Shown: positions 26,300 through 33,794 of the stretch, one piece after another | Position numbering within the stretch: position 1 is the first letter of the stretch | Layout: the number at the start of each line of letters is the position of its first letter | Assembly: GCF_900168065.1 (NCBI RefSeq) | Contig: NZ_FUZZ01000001.1 | Location: 3,220,623-3,284,622, forward strand | Reading direction: 5' to 3' | DNA: 64,000 nt | From: Chitinophaga ginsengisegetis | Lineage (GTDB): Bacteria; Bacteroidota; Bacteroidia; Chitinophagales; Chitinophagaceae | Translations under genes and position numbers: made by a program | Notes under the pieces: generated by a model | Databases searched by the model: none | What the model saw: only the letters and a program-made list of their open reading frames with translations | What the model was told of the DNA's origin: nothing

Positions 26300-27040
26300 A
26301 TGCTAGCCATCTTTAAGAAAGAGATCAACCAGTTTTTCAGCAGTGTTACAGGCTATGTAGCCATCATACTGTTTTTGCTGGCGAATGGATTAATGTTGTT
26401 CGTGTTTCCGGAAACCAGCTTACTCGATACCGGGTACGCCAACCTGGACCCGCTGTTCAACCTGGCGCCGCTCATTTACCTGCTGCTCATTCCAGCCATT
26501 ACCATGCGCTGCTTCGCAGATGAATTCAAAACCGGTACAATGGAATTACTAAGCACCAAACCACTCACCGGCTGGCAGATTGTAATGGGCAAATTCTGGG
26601 GTAGCCTGCTCATTGTAGCCATCTCCCTGCTTCCTACTATCGTTTATTATTTTGCCATAAAACAATTAAGTGTAGATAACCAGCTGCTTGATACCGGCGG
26701 TATCATCGGTTCCTATATCGGCCTGTTACTACTGGGAGCAACGTTCACGGCCACCGGCATCTGGTCGTCTTCCTTAACCAATAATGCCATGATTGCCTTT
26801 CTCATCGCACTGTTTACCTGCTTTATTCTTTACAACGGCTTCGATGCCGTTAGCAAAATACCGGCCTTCAGCGGCGGAGCCGACTACTACCTGCAAATGG
26901 CAGGGATCAAATTTCATTATGCCTCCATCAGCCGCGGCGTAATAGATAGCCGTGATATTGTTTATTTTATCAGCATCATTGGCCTGATGCTCTATCTTAC
27001 TAAATTATCCCTGCAAAGAAAACTCTGGCAAAACGGTTAA
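26300..27040 (+). CDS. gldF: Gliding motility ABC transporter permease GldF
   Basis: The product has 246 residues and six predicted membrane helices of the ABC-2 type. It opens MLAIFKKEINQFFSSVTGYV, then has a conserved RCFADEFKTGTMELLSTKPL near residue 74-92 and IVMGKFWGSLLIVAISLLPT, which are hallmarks of GldF and related ABC-2 permeases. It forms an ABC-type complex with GldG (and GldA, not in this window) that is needed for gliding in some Bacteroidota. gldG starts 21 bases after its stop, so the two are one operon. Confidence 0.88.
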   Translation: MLAIFKKEINQFFSSVTGYVAIILFLLANGLMLFVFPETSLLDTGYANLDPLFNLAPLIYLLLIPAITMRCFADEFKTGTMELLSTKPLTGWQIVMGKFWGSLLIVAISLLPTIVYYFAIKQLSVDNQLLDTGGIIGSYIGLLLLGATFTATGIWSSSLTNNAMIAFLIALFTCFILYNGFDAVSKIPAFSGGADYYLQMAGIKFHYASISRGVIDSRDIVYFISIIGLMLYLTKLSLQRKLWQNG

Positions 27041-27061
27041 TAACCGTCCTTACTAAACAAC

Positions 27062-28765
27062 ATGGCTACACGAAAAAAATACATACAACGTGCAATAGCA
27101 GTAATACTGGTACTCACGGGCATCAATATAGCAGCAGCTTACTTTCATGGCAGATGGGATCTGACAGCAGAAAAAAGATATACCCTCACCGCCAGCACCC
27201 GGCAAATGCTCCGCAAACTGGACAGCCCGGTGGAAATTGAAGTATTCCTCAAAGGCGACTATCCCGCCAGTTTCCGCCAGCTGGCACAGTCTACGTCAGA
27301 ACTACTGGAAGAGTTCCGTGAATACGGAAAACAAAACCTCCGGTTTACATTTATCAATCCGGGACAGGGCCTCACAGACTCCGCACGCATGAAGTTCCTC
27401 GGTGAACTCACCGCACAGGGCATCATGCCTTTTAATATGAAAGTACAGCAGGAAGCCAACGACGGCTTCGCCGAGAAGCTGATCTTTCCCGGCGCACTGG
27501 TGCATTACAAAGGCAAAACAATAGGAGTGAATCTCCTGAAAAACCAGGGCGGGCAAGATCCCCTGCAAACCATGAACAGCTCGGAAGCCTTGCTGGAATA
27601 CCAGTTTGCCTACGCGATCCACAAATTGCAGGAAAAGGAAAAGCCACTCGTAGGGTATATGCTGGGCCATGGGGAATCGCTCGGCGCCGAAGTATACGAC
27701 GCACTGAGCACCCTTCAAACCAGCTATGGGCTGGATACCCTCACCCTGCAGGCAGCGTCCTACATACCCCGCGATTTTAATGTCATTCTCTTTGCCAAAC
27801 CCGCAGGCGCCTTCTCGGATGCAGATAAGTTCAAGATAGATCAATACGTAATGAACGGGGGCAAGGTGCTGTGGTTCCTCGATGAATCCAGCGCCAGTAT
27901 GGACAGTCTTCATGAACATCCTGAATTTTTTGCGATGGATCGCGGACTGAACCTGGAAGATCTCCTCTTCCGCTACGGTGTGCGTATCAACCAGGACCTG
28001 GTGCTGGATCTGCAAAGCGATGTAGTGCCGTTGGTAGTGGGCAATGTGGGCAACCGGCCGCAGATACAACCCATGCCGTTTCCTTATTTCCCGATGCTGA
28101 TGCCTACCAAAGCGCATCCCATTGTAAAAAATCTGGATATGGTGCTGAGCCGCTTTGTAAGTTCTATCGATACCATAAAAAACGACGCCATCCGCAAAAC
28201 CATACTGCTCACCACTTCCAGGAACAGCCGTACTACGCGGCTGCCGGCGCAGGTGAGCTGGGACATCGTGAAAACGCAACCCAATCCGCGGGAATACCGC
28301 CAAAAATACCTGCCCACAGCCGTTTTGCTGGAAGGGAAGTTCACCTCCCTGTTCCGCAACCGGGAAAACCCTGATGCGGTGAATCAGCTGTTCCACGCAT
28401 CCGGGCAGTCTTTCAAAGAATCCGCTGATACTATCAACAAAATGATTGTGGTCAGCGATGGCGATGTAATTGCCAATGCCGTATCCCGCAAGGAAGGCCC
28501 GCTGCAAATGGGCATCAACGAATTTAACCCGGGCTTTGCCTTTGCCAATAAAGAATTTTTTCTCAACTGCCTGGAATATCTCAGCGGTAACAGCGGTATC
28601 ATGGAAGCCCGGAACAAGGAGCTGACACTGCGTTTGCTGGATGGGGAAAAAATCCGGCAGGAAAAAACCAAGTGGCAGGTGATCTGTTTCCTGGTGCCCG
28701 TTGGACTGGTTTTATTATTTGCAATGGTATTCCAGTTTATACGTCAACGTAAATTTACTGAATAG
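27062..28765 (+). CDS. gldG: Gliding motility ABC transporter auxiliary protein GldG
   Basis: The product has 567 residues. There is one N-terminal helix (AVILVLTGINIAAAYF) and one C-terminal helix (CFLVPVGLVLLFAMVFQFI). Between them is a large periplasmic GldG-type domain, with the opening DLTAEKRYTLTASTRQMLR, the segment FLKGDYPASFRQLAQSTSEL, and the GHGESLGAEVYDALS and NGGKVLWFLDESSASMDSL regions of the DUF4350-like fold. It is the partner of GldF in the same operon. Length is typical for GldG. Alternative annotations such as 'ABC-2 substrate-binding-like' mean the same protein. Confidence 0.9.
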   Translation: MATRKKYIQRAIAVILVLTGINIAAAYFHGRWDLTAEKRYTLTASTRQMLRKLDSPVEIEVFLKGDYPASFRQLAQSTSELLEEFREYGKQNLRFTFINPGQGLTDSARMKFLGELTAQGIMPFNMKVQQEANDGFAEKLIFPGALVHYKGKTIGVNLLKNQGGQDPLQTMNSSEALLEYQFAYAIHKLQEKEKPLVGYMLGHGESLGAEVYDALSTLQTSYGLDTLTLQAASYIPRDFNVILFAKPAGAFSDADKFKIDQYVMNGGKVLWFLDESSASMDSLHEHPEFFAMDRGLNLEDLLFRYGVRINQDLVLDLQSDVVPLVVGNVGNRPQIQPMPFPYFPMLMPTKAHPIVKNLDMVLSRFVSSIDTIKNDAIRKTILLTTSRNSRTTRLPAQVSWDIVKTQPNPREYRQKYLPTAVLLEGKFTSLFRNRENPDAVNQLFHASGQSFKESADTINKMIVVSDGDVIANAVSRKEGPLQMGINEFNPGFAFANKEFFLNCLEYLSGNSGIMEARNKELTLRLLDGEKIRQEKTKWQVICFLVPVGLVLLFAMVFQFIRQRKFTE

Positions 28766-28861
28766 CCTGAAGTGCTGTAAGCCACTGGCTTTCAGGGCTT
28801 ATAGCAGTGGATGCTTAATGGAAATGGCAACCTTAAACCGGAAACCTAGCTGCCGTTTTCC

Positions 28862-28869
28862 TATCTTTG
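28862..28869 (+). promoter_or_regulatory. Bacteroidota -7 promoter element for terC
   Basis: TATCTTTG matches TAnnTTTG. It lies 21 bases before the GTG at 28891 and covers the TTG at 28867, so that TTG cannot be the translation start. Confidence 0.6.
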
Positions 28870-28890
28870 CTGCTCATAAAATGCAATCAC

Positions 28891-29844
28891 GTGGGAAAAA
28901 CAGAGATAACATATCTGGTATTTTTTATTGTGATCATCCTGGCGTTAGTATTTGACCTTGGTTTTTTTAGTAAGAAAAATACAAAGACAAGTCTCAAAAC
29001 AGCGCTGTGGCAAAGCATTTTCTGGGTAGTTTTATCTATGCTCTTTTTTGGGTTCATGTGGCTGGAAGACGGCGCAGAACCCGCCATCAGCTTTTTGAGC
29101 GCGTACCTGATGGAGAAATCCCTGTCGATAGATAATATCTTTGTGTTTGTACTCATCTTTAGTTTTTTTAAGATAAAAGAAGAGTACTATTCCCGGGTAT
29201 TACTGATAGGTATACTGATGGCCATTATTTTCAGGGCCATATTTATCTGGCTGGGAATTGCGCTCATACAAAAGTTTGAATGGATATTATACATTTTCGG
29301 TGCGTTTCTCATTTACACCGGTATTAAAATGTTTGTCACAAAAGATGATGATGAATTTAAACCGGAGGAGAATGCGATTTACCGTTTTATGAATAAATAC
29401 ATGCGGGTAACCACGGAAGAGCCGAAAGGCAGGTTTGTGATCCGTAAACATAATAAGGCATATCTTACTACGTTATCACTGGTTGTAGTGATGTTGGCAG
29501 TAACAGATATCTTATTTGCGGTAGATTCTATTCCGGCTGTATTTGCCATATCACGTGATCCGATGGTAGTATATACCTCTAACATATTTGCGGTTTTGGG
29601 ACTCAGGTCCCTGTTCTTTTTACTGAGGGGAGCGGTAGATAAATTTGAATACCTGCCCCAGGGTATTGCCATCGTCCTGGTTTTTATAGGACTGAAAATG
29701 CTGGCTGAGTATTTTTTGCACAAGCACGATATTCAAATACCGGTATATGTATCATTAATAGTGATAGTGCTATGCCTGGGAGGTTCCATCCTCTATTCTC
29801 TCTATCATCAGAAAAAAGAAGTACCGGAAGGAGAAGCGAAGTAA
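28891..29844 (+). CDS. TerC family integral membrane protein
   Basis: The product has 317 residues from the GTG at 28891. It has about seven membrane helices with the TerC signature: LSAYLMEKSLSIDNIFVFVL near residue 70-90 and DILFAVDSIPAVFAISRDP near 205-225, followed by IFAVLGLRSLFFLLRGAVD. Members handle metal ions such as manganese or are linked with tellurium resistance; here a function in metal homeostasis is the likeliest. The longer frame begins at a TTG that sits inside the -7 promoter, so the downstream GTG is chosen. No other tellurium genes are nearby. Confidence 0.9.
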   Translation: MGKTEITYLVFFIVIILALVFDLGFFSKKNTKTSLKTALWQSIFWVVLSMLFFGFMWLEDGAEPAISFLSAYLMEKSLSIDNIFVFVLIFSFFKIKEEYYSRVLLIGILMAIIFRAIFIWLGIALIQKFEWILYIFGAFLIYTGIKMFVTKDDDEFKPEENAIYRFMNKYMRVTTEEPKGRFVIRKHNKAYLTTLSLVVVMLAVTDILFAVDSIPAVFAISRDPMVVYTSNIFAVLGLRSLFFLLRGAVDKFEYLPQGIAIVLVFIGLKMLAEYFLHKHDIQIPVYVSLIVIVLCLGGSILYSLYHQKKEVPEGEAK

Positions 29845-29860
29845 AAAGCAGCGCAGACAT

Positions 29861-29868
29861 TAGTTTTG
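29861..29868 (+). promoter_or_regulatory. Bacteroidota -7 promoter element for the MurF-Alr gene
   Basis: TAGTTTTG matches TAnnTTTG. It lies 33 bases before the GTG at 29902 and includes the upstream TTG, which argues against that TTG as start. Confidence 0.55.
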
Positions 29869-29901
29869 CAGCAGCTAAGTGATTATTCAAACCTGATAAA
29901 C

Positions 29902-32406
29902 GTGTATAACGCAGCAAGCATCAACAAGACTTTGAAAGGGGAATTGTTGCAAGAGACCGGATTTTCTGAAATTGACCATCTTTTATTGGACAGCAGGAAG
30001 CTCAGCTTCCCCGAAACATCTCTGTTTATTCCATTGGTTAGCCCGCGGCGCAACGCGCATCAATACATTGAAGAATTGTACCGCAAAGGGGTAAGTAATT
30101 TTGTGGTGAGTGAACCAGTGCCACTGGAGAAGTATCCTAAAGCCACCTTCATTCTCGTAAAAGACACCCTGCAGGCGCTGCATGCACTGGTAGCCTTTCA
30201 CCGGCAGCAGTTCCACATACCCGTTATTGGCATCACCGGCAGCAATGGCAAAACCATTGTAAAAGAATGGCTGTACCAGCTGCTGGAAAAGGATTACAAT
30301 ATTGTTCGCAGTCCTAAAAGCTATAACTCCCAGATAGGAGTACCGCTTTCTGTATGGCAAATGAAACCGGAACACCAGCTGGCTATCTTTGAAGCCGGCA
30401 TTTCACAACCCGGTGAAATGGTGAACCTCGAAAAGATTATCCGCCCCACCATCGGCATCTTCACCAACATCGGGGAAGCCCACAGCGAAGGGTTCTTAAA
30501 TATCCGCCAGAAAATAAATGAAAAGCTGGTGCTGTTCGCCAAAAGCGATATTCTCATTTACTGCAAAGACTATCTTGCCCTCAATGAGTGTGTGCTGGCC
30601 TTTCACAACCAGGTAGGCAAAAAGGAAAACCAGGAAGGCGGACCGGAATTATTTTCCTGGTCACGGAAAACAGATGCCGACCTCCGGGTTACCAATGTGG
30701 ATAAACTGGATAACCATACCCGCATAGATGCCCTCTACAAACAGGAACCACTGCATTTCCAGATCCCTTTTGTGGATGAAGGCTCTATCGAAAATGCCAT
30801 TCACTGCCTGGCACTCATGCTGTACATGGGTAAAGAACAATCCGTTATCCAGCAACGGATGGATCAGCTCAGCAATATTGCCATGCGCCTGGAACTGAAA
30901 CAGGGGATCAATAACTGCTCCGTGATTAACGACAGTTACAGCCTGGATCTCGGCTCCTTAACCATTGCGCTCGACTTCCTCCAGCAACAGCAGCAGCACG
31001 CCACCCGCACCGTTATCCTCAGCGATATCCTGCAAAGCGGTAAAAGCGATGCTACCCTGTATGAAGAAGTAGCAGATCTCCTGCAAAAGAAAGGCATCAA
31101 TAAATTAATTGCCATAGGTAAAAATATAGGCAGGGAGAAAAAAAGCTTCCAGCAGATAGAAGGACTGAAAACACAGTTCCTCACCACTACCGACGAATAC
31201 ATACAACAATTCAATGCGGATGACTTCCAGAATGAAACCATCCTGGTAAAAGGCTCCCGCATCTTCCAGTTTGAACGCATCGGCAAACTGCTGGAACAAA
31301 AAGCGCATCAAACCATCCTGGAAATCAATCTCACTGCTATTTCCCATAACGTAAAGCTGTACCAGTCGCTGCTAAAGCCCAACACCAAATTAATGGCAAT
31401 GGTAAAAGCGTTTTCCTATGGCAGCGGCAGTTTTGAAATAGCCAACCTCCTCCAGTTTCACGGAGTAGACTACCTCGCAGTAGCCTATGCAGATGAAGGA
31501 GTAGAGCTGAGAAGGGCCGGCATTACCATGCCTATTATGGTCATGAACCCTGAACCCGCCAGCTTTGATGCCATCCTCCACTGGAACCTGGAGCCGGAAA
31601 TCTATTCCATGCAGATCCTCCTGCAGTTTATGGAAGAAATCACCACAGCAGGTAAAACGGAATTTCCTGTTCACATAAAGCTCGACACCGGTATGCACCG
31701 CCTGGGCTTTGTGAAAAGTGAAATTGCCGAGCTGGCACAAATACTCACCGCCACCCCGCTGATGAAAGTACAATCCATTTTCAGCCACCTGGCCGCCAGT
31801 GAAGATCCCGCCAAGGATGCCTTCACGCAGCAGCAGGGCCGGTTGTTTTATGATATGAGCCATGAACTGCAAAAGGCACTGGGCTATACCGTGATCCGCC
31901 ATATTGCCAACAGCGCCGCTATCAGCCGCCATCCTGATCTGCAGCTGGATATGGTACGCCTCGGCATCGGCATGTATGGAATCGACAGCAGCAACGGGAT
32001 CCAGGACCAGCTTCGCAATGTAAGCACCCTGAAAACAACCGTGGCCCAGCTGAAACACCTGGTAGCCGGTGATACCGTGGGTTATGGCGCCAAATGGGAA
32101 GCCAAAGGCCCCGCAGTAACCGCTACCGTACGCATTGGCTATGCCGATGGCTATCCCCGCAGGCTGGGTATGGGCGTTGGCAAAATGCTGGTACGGGGCA
32201 AACTGGCGCCCGTGGCCGGTGTAGTGGCTATGGATATGCTCATGCTCGATGTAACACATATCCCGGATATAGAAGAAGGGGATGAAGTCATTGTTTTTGG
32301 CCAGGACTTGTCCGTACAGGACCTATCCGCCTGGGCTGAAACCATTCCCTATGAAATATTAACAGGAATTTCACAGCGCGTAAAAAGGGTATATTTCCAG
32401 GAATAA
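29902..32406 (+). CDS. Bifunctional MurF-like ligase / alanine racemase fusion
   Basis: The product has 834 residues. Residues 1-450 are a MurF-like Mur ligase domain with the ATP loop ITGSNGKTIVKEW at about 111-123. Residues 460-834 are an alanine racemase with the PLP-lysine motif MAMVKAFSYGSGSFEIANLL, DTGMHRLGFVKSE, and MVRLGIGMYGID. It supplies D-Ala for peptidoglycan. The MurF half is diverged: EMGA is EAGIS, NIGKAH is NIGEAH, and DAYNANP is NDSYSLD, while a normal murF exists at 18960. The GTG at 29902 gives the usual N-terminus (VYNAASINKTLKGELL) and lies downstream of the promoter. Confidence 0.9.
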   Translation: MYNAASINKTLKGELLQETGFSEIDHLLLDSRKLSFPETSLFIPLVSPRRNAHQYIEELYRKGVSNFVVSEPVPLEKYPKATFILVKDTLQALHALVAFHRQQFHIPVIGITGSNGKTIVKEWLYQLLEKDYNIVRSPKSYNSQIGVPLSVWQMKPEHQLAIFEAGISQPGEMVNLEKIIRPTIGIFTNIGEAHSEGFLNIRQKINEKLVLFAKSDILIYCKDYLALNECVLAFHNQVGKKENQEGGPELFSWSRKTDADLRVTNVDKLDNHTRIDALYKQEPLHFQIPFVDEGSIENAIHCLALMLYMGKEQSVIQQRMDQLSNIAMRLELKQGINNCSVINDSYSLDLGSLTIALDFLQQQQQHATRTVILSDILQSGKSDATLYEEVADLLQKKGINKLIAIGKNIGREKKSFQQIEGLKTQFLTTTDEYIQQFNADDFQNETILVKGSRIFQFERIGKLLEQKAHQTILEINLTAISHNVKLYQSLLKPNTKLMAMVKAFSYGSGSFEIANLLQFHGVDYLAVAYADEGVELRRAGITMPIMVMNPEPASFDAILHWNLEPEIYSMQILLQFMEEITTAGKTEFPVHIKLDTGMHRLGFVKSEIAELAQILTATPLMKVQSIFSHLAASEDPAKDAFTQQQGRLFYDMSHELQKALGYTVIRHIANSAAISRHPDLQLDMVRLGIGMYGIDSSNGIQDQLRNVSTLKTTVAQLKHLVAGDTVGYGAKWEAKGPAVTATVRIGYADGYPRRLGMGVGKMLVRGKLAPVAGVVAMDMLMLDVTHIPDIEEGDEVIVFGQDLSVQDLSAWAETIPYEILTGISQRVKRVYFQE

Positions 32407-32440
32407 TGATATTGCAGGCTTCGACTTTGAAATAAACTAT

Positions 32441-32448
32441 TATTTTTG
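32441..32448 (+). promoter_or_regulatory. Bacteroidota -7 promoter element for lspA
   Basis: TATTTTTG matches TAnnTTTG and lies 18 bases before the TTG start of lspA. Confidence 0.5.
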
Positions 32449-32466
32449 ATAAAATTCTAATATCAG

Positions 32467-33120
32467 TTGAAATATCGTCACGTAGTATTTATCGTTATCC
32501 TGATCCTGGTTATTGACCAGACACTGAAATTCTGGATCAAAACGCATATGTTTATGCAACAGGAGTTTGTGATTTTCCCCAATTGGTTCCGGATCCATTT
32601 TATTGAAAATGAAGGAATGGCTTATGGTCTTAAATTCGGAGGCGACTTCGGGAAGATCCTTCTTACCCTGTTCCGCCTGGTGGCTGTAGTGGTAGGTTTT
32701 GTGTACATGAAAAAGCTTATCAAAGAAAAATACAGCACGGGCCTCCTGATTTGTGGATCCCTGATCCTGGCAGGAGCAGCCGGCAACCTGATAGATAGTA
32801 TGTTCTATGGCCTTATTTTCAACGATAGCATAGGGTATGAAGTATCGAAGTTTATGCCTGCCGGCGGCGGTTACGGTAGCTTTTTACACGGCCGCGTGGT
32901 GGATATGTTGTACTTCCCCATTTACGAAGGTTACCTGCCTAAATGGGTGCCGTTTAAAGGCGGCGACTACTTCGTGTTTTTCCGCCCGGTATTTAACGTA
33001 GCTGATGCAGCTATTTCTATCGGCGTAATCACTATCCTGCTGTTCCAGAAACGGTTTTTCGGAAAACATATGCAGCCTAAAGCCGTTGAACATCCCGTGG
33101 CAAAGGATCACGTAGTTTAA
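32467..33120 (+). CDS. lspA: Lipoprotein signal peptidase LspA
   Basis: The product has 217 residues and is a type II signal peptidase with four membrane helices, which cuts prolipoproteins such as the GldB-like and other lipoproteins in this window. The catalytic aspartates lie in LAGAAGNLIDSMFYG near residue 100-113 and VFNVADAAISIG near 178-190. The N-terminus KYRHVVFIVILILVIDQTLKFW fits the family. The start is TTG; no in-frame ATG fits before residue 28. It is somewhat longer than the common 160-200 residues because of a loop between helices three and four. A terminator follows. Confidence 0.93.
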   Translation: MKYRHVVFIVILILVIDQTLKFWIKTHMFMQQEFVIFPNWFRIHFIENEGMAYGLKFGGDFGKILLTLFRLVAVVVGFVYMKKLIKEKYSTGLLICGSLILAGAAGNLIDSMFYGLIFNDSIGYEVSKFMPAGGGYGSFLHGRVVDMLYFPIYEGYLPKWVPFKGGDYFVFFRPVFNVADAAISIGVITILLFQKRFFGKHMQPKAVEHPVAKDHVV

Positions 33121-33141
33121 ATTACTATCTTACTTATATGT

Positions 33142-33173
33142 AAAAGCGTTCGCCGGTGGTGAACGCTTTTTTT
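33142..33173 (+). terminator. Rho-independent terminator of lspA
   Basis: A perfect 10-bp stem (aaaagcgttc / gaacgctttt) with a 9-base loop is followed by T residues. It starts 22 bases after the lspA stop. Confidence 0.85.
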
Positions 33174-33311
33174 ATGCCGGACACTGCTGGTATTTTTATG
33201 GGCTTAGGGAGATGACAAACAAAATATCCGTCTTTCATTTTGTCGATTATTCGATTTTTTCCGTAAAATGCTCAAAAAGCGAATTTGCCAGGCACCTGCA
33301 AATACCCCTAA

Positions 33312-33488
33312 GTGTATGGGGAGTGTATGGGAAGTGTATTGTGAGTGTATGGGGAGTGTATGGGAACAGTATAGGAACTGTATGGGGACTGTATGGGGAC
33401 TGTATAGGGACTGTATAGGGAATACGACACATAGACGACTCCTAAGTATCCAAGAAGTATCGGAGAAGTATGCGATAAGTAACAGGGG
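33312..33488. repeat. 11-bp tandem array, about 16 units
   Basis: The first ten units from 33312 to 33421 are 11 bases each and almost identical: five close copies of gtgtatgggga, then cagtataggaa, then four copies of ctgtatgggga or ctgtataggga. A 23-base degenerate stretch (33422-33444) follows. Four more 11-base units (agtatccaaga, agtatcggaga, agtatgcgata, agtaacagggg) end at 33488. The array is in the 674-bp gap between lspA and a TonB receptor. Apparent frames through it come from the repeat and are not genes. No other feature is recognised in the rest of the gap up to 33794. Confidence 0.9.
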
Positions 33489-33794
33489 CATATTCATTCA
33501 ATGCTGCAACAATTCTTCTTCAAAAAAAAACGCAGCCCGCAAACCCTTCACCCTGAAGAGGTTATAAGCTCAACTGCGCTCCTGGCCGCAGTTCCCGGCC
33601 CTGCTTTTTCCAAATAATCCCCCCATTTGCTTTGAAATGAAAAATACCCGGATTATATTTGTCTACTAATTCTATAGACTATATGATAATCGTTTTTACA
33701 AATCATTCATTTTCAGCACGATGTTGCGGCACGGCATCGTAAAAGGTCCCCTTATCATTTTTTATCATTCCAGAATCAATAATGTTTACAGCAC

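Noticed and set aside
27302-28507. A 401-codon frame opposite gldG
   Set aside because: It is antisense to a well supported gene and its His/Gln-rich translation looks like a shadow frame.
31390-32259. A 289-codon frame opposite the racemase domain
   Set aside because: It is antisense to a conserved domain and shows no known motif.
33312-33488. Possible CRISPR array
   Set aside because: The units are 11 bases long with no spacers of 30 bases, and no cas genes are near.
33268-33567. A 99-codon frame through the 11-bp array
   Set aside because: Its repetitive sequence (CMGSVWE-type) comes from the tandem repeat. No start region or homologue supports a protein.
33501-33617. A 38-codon frame before the second TonB receptor
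   Set aside because: Too short, no promoter or recognised family, and it lies at the edge of the repeat region.
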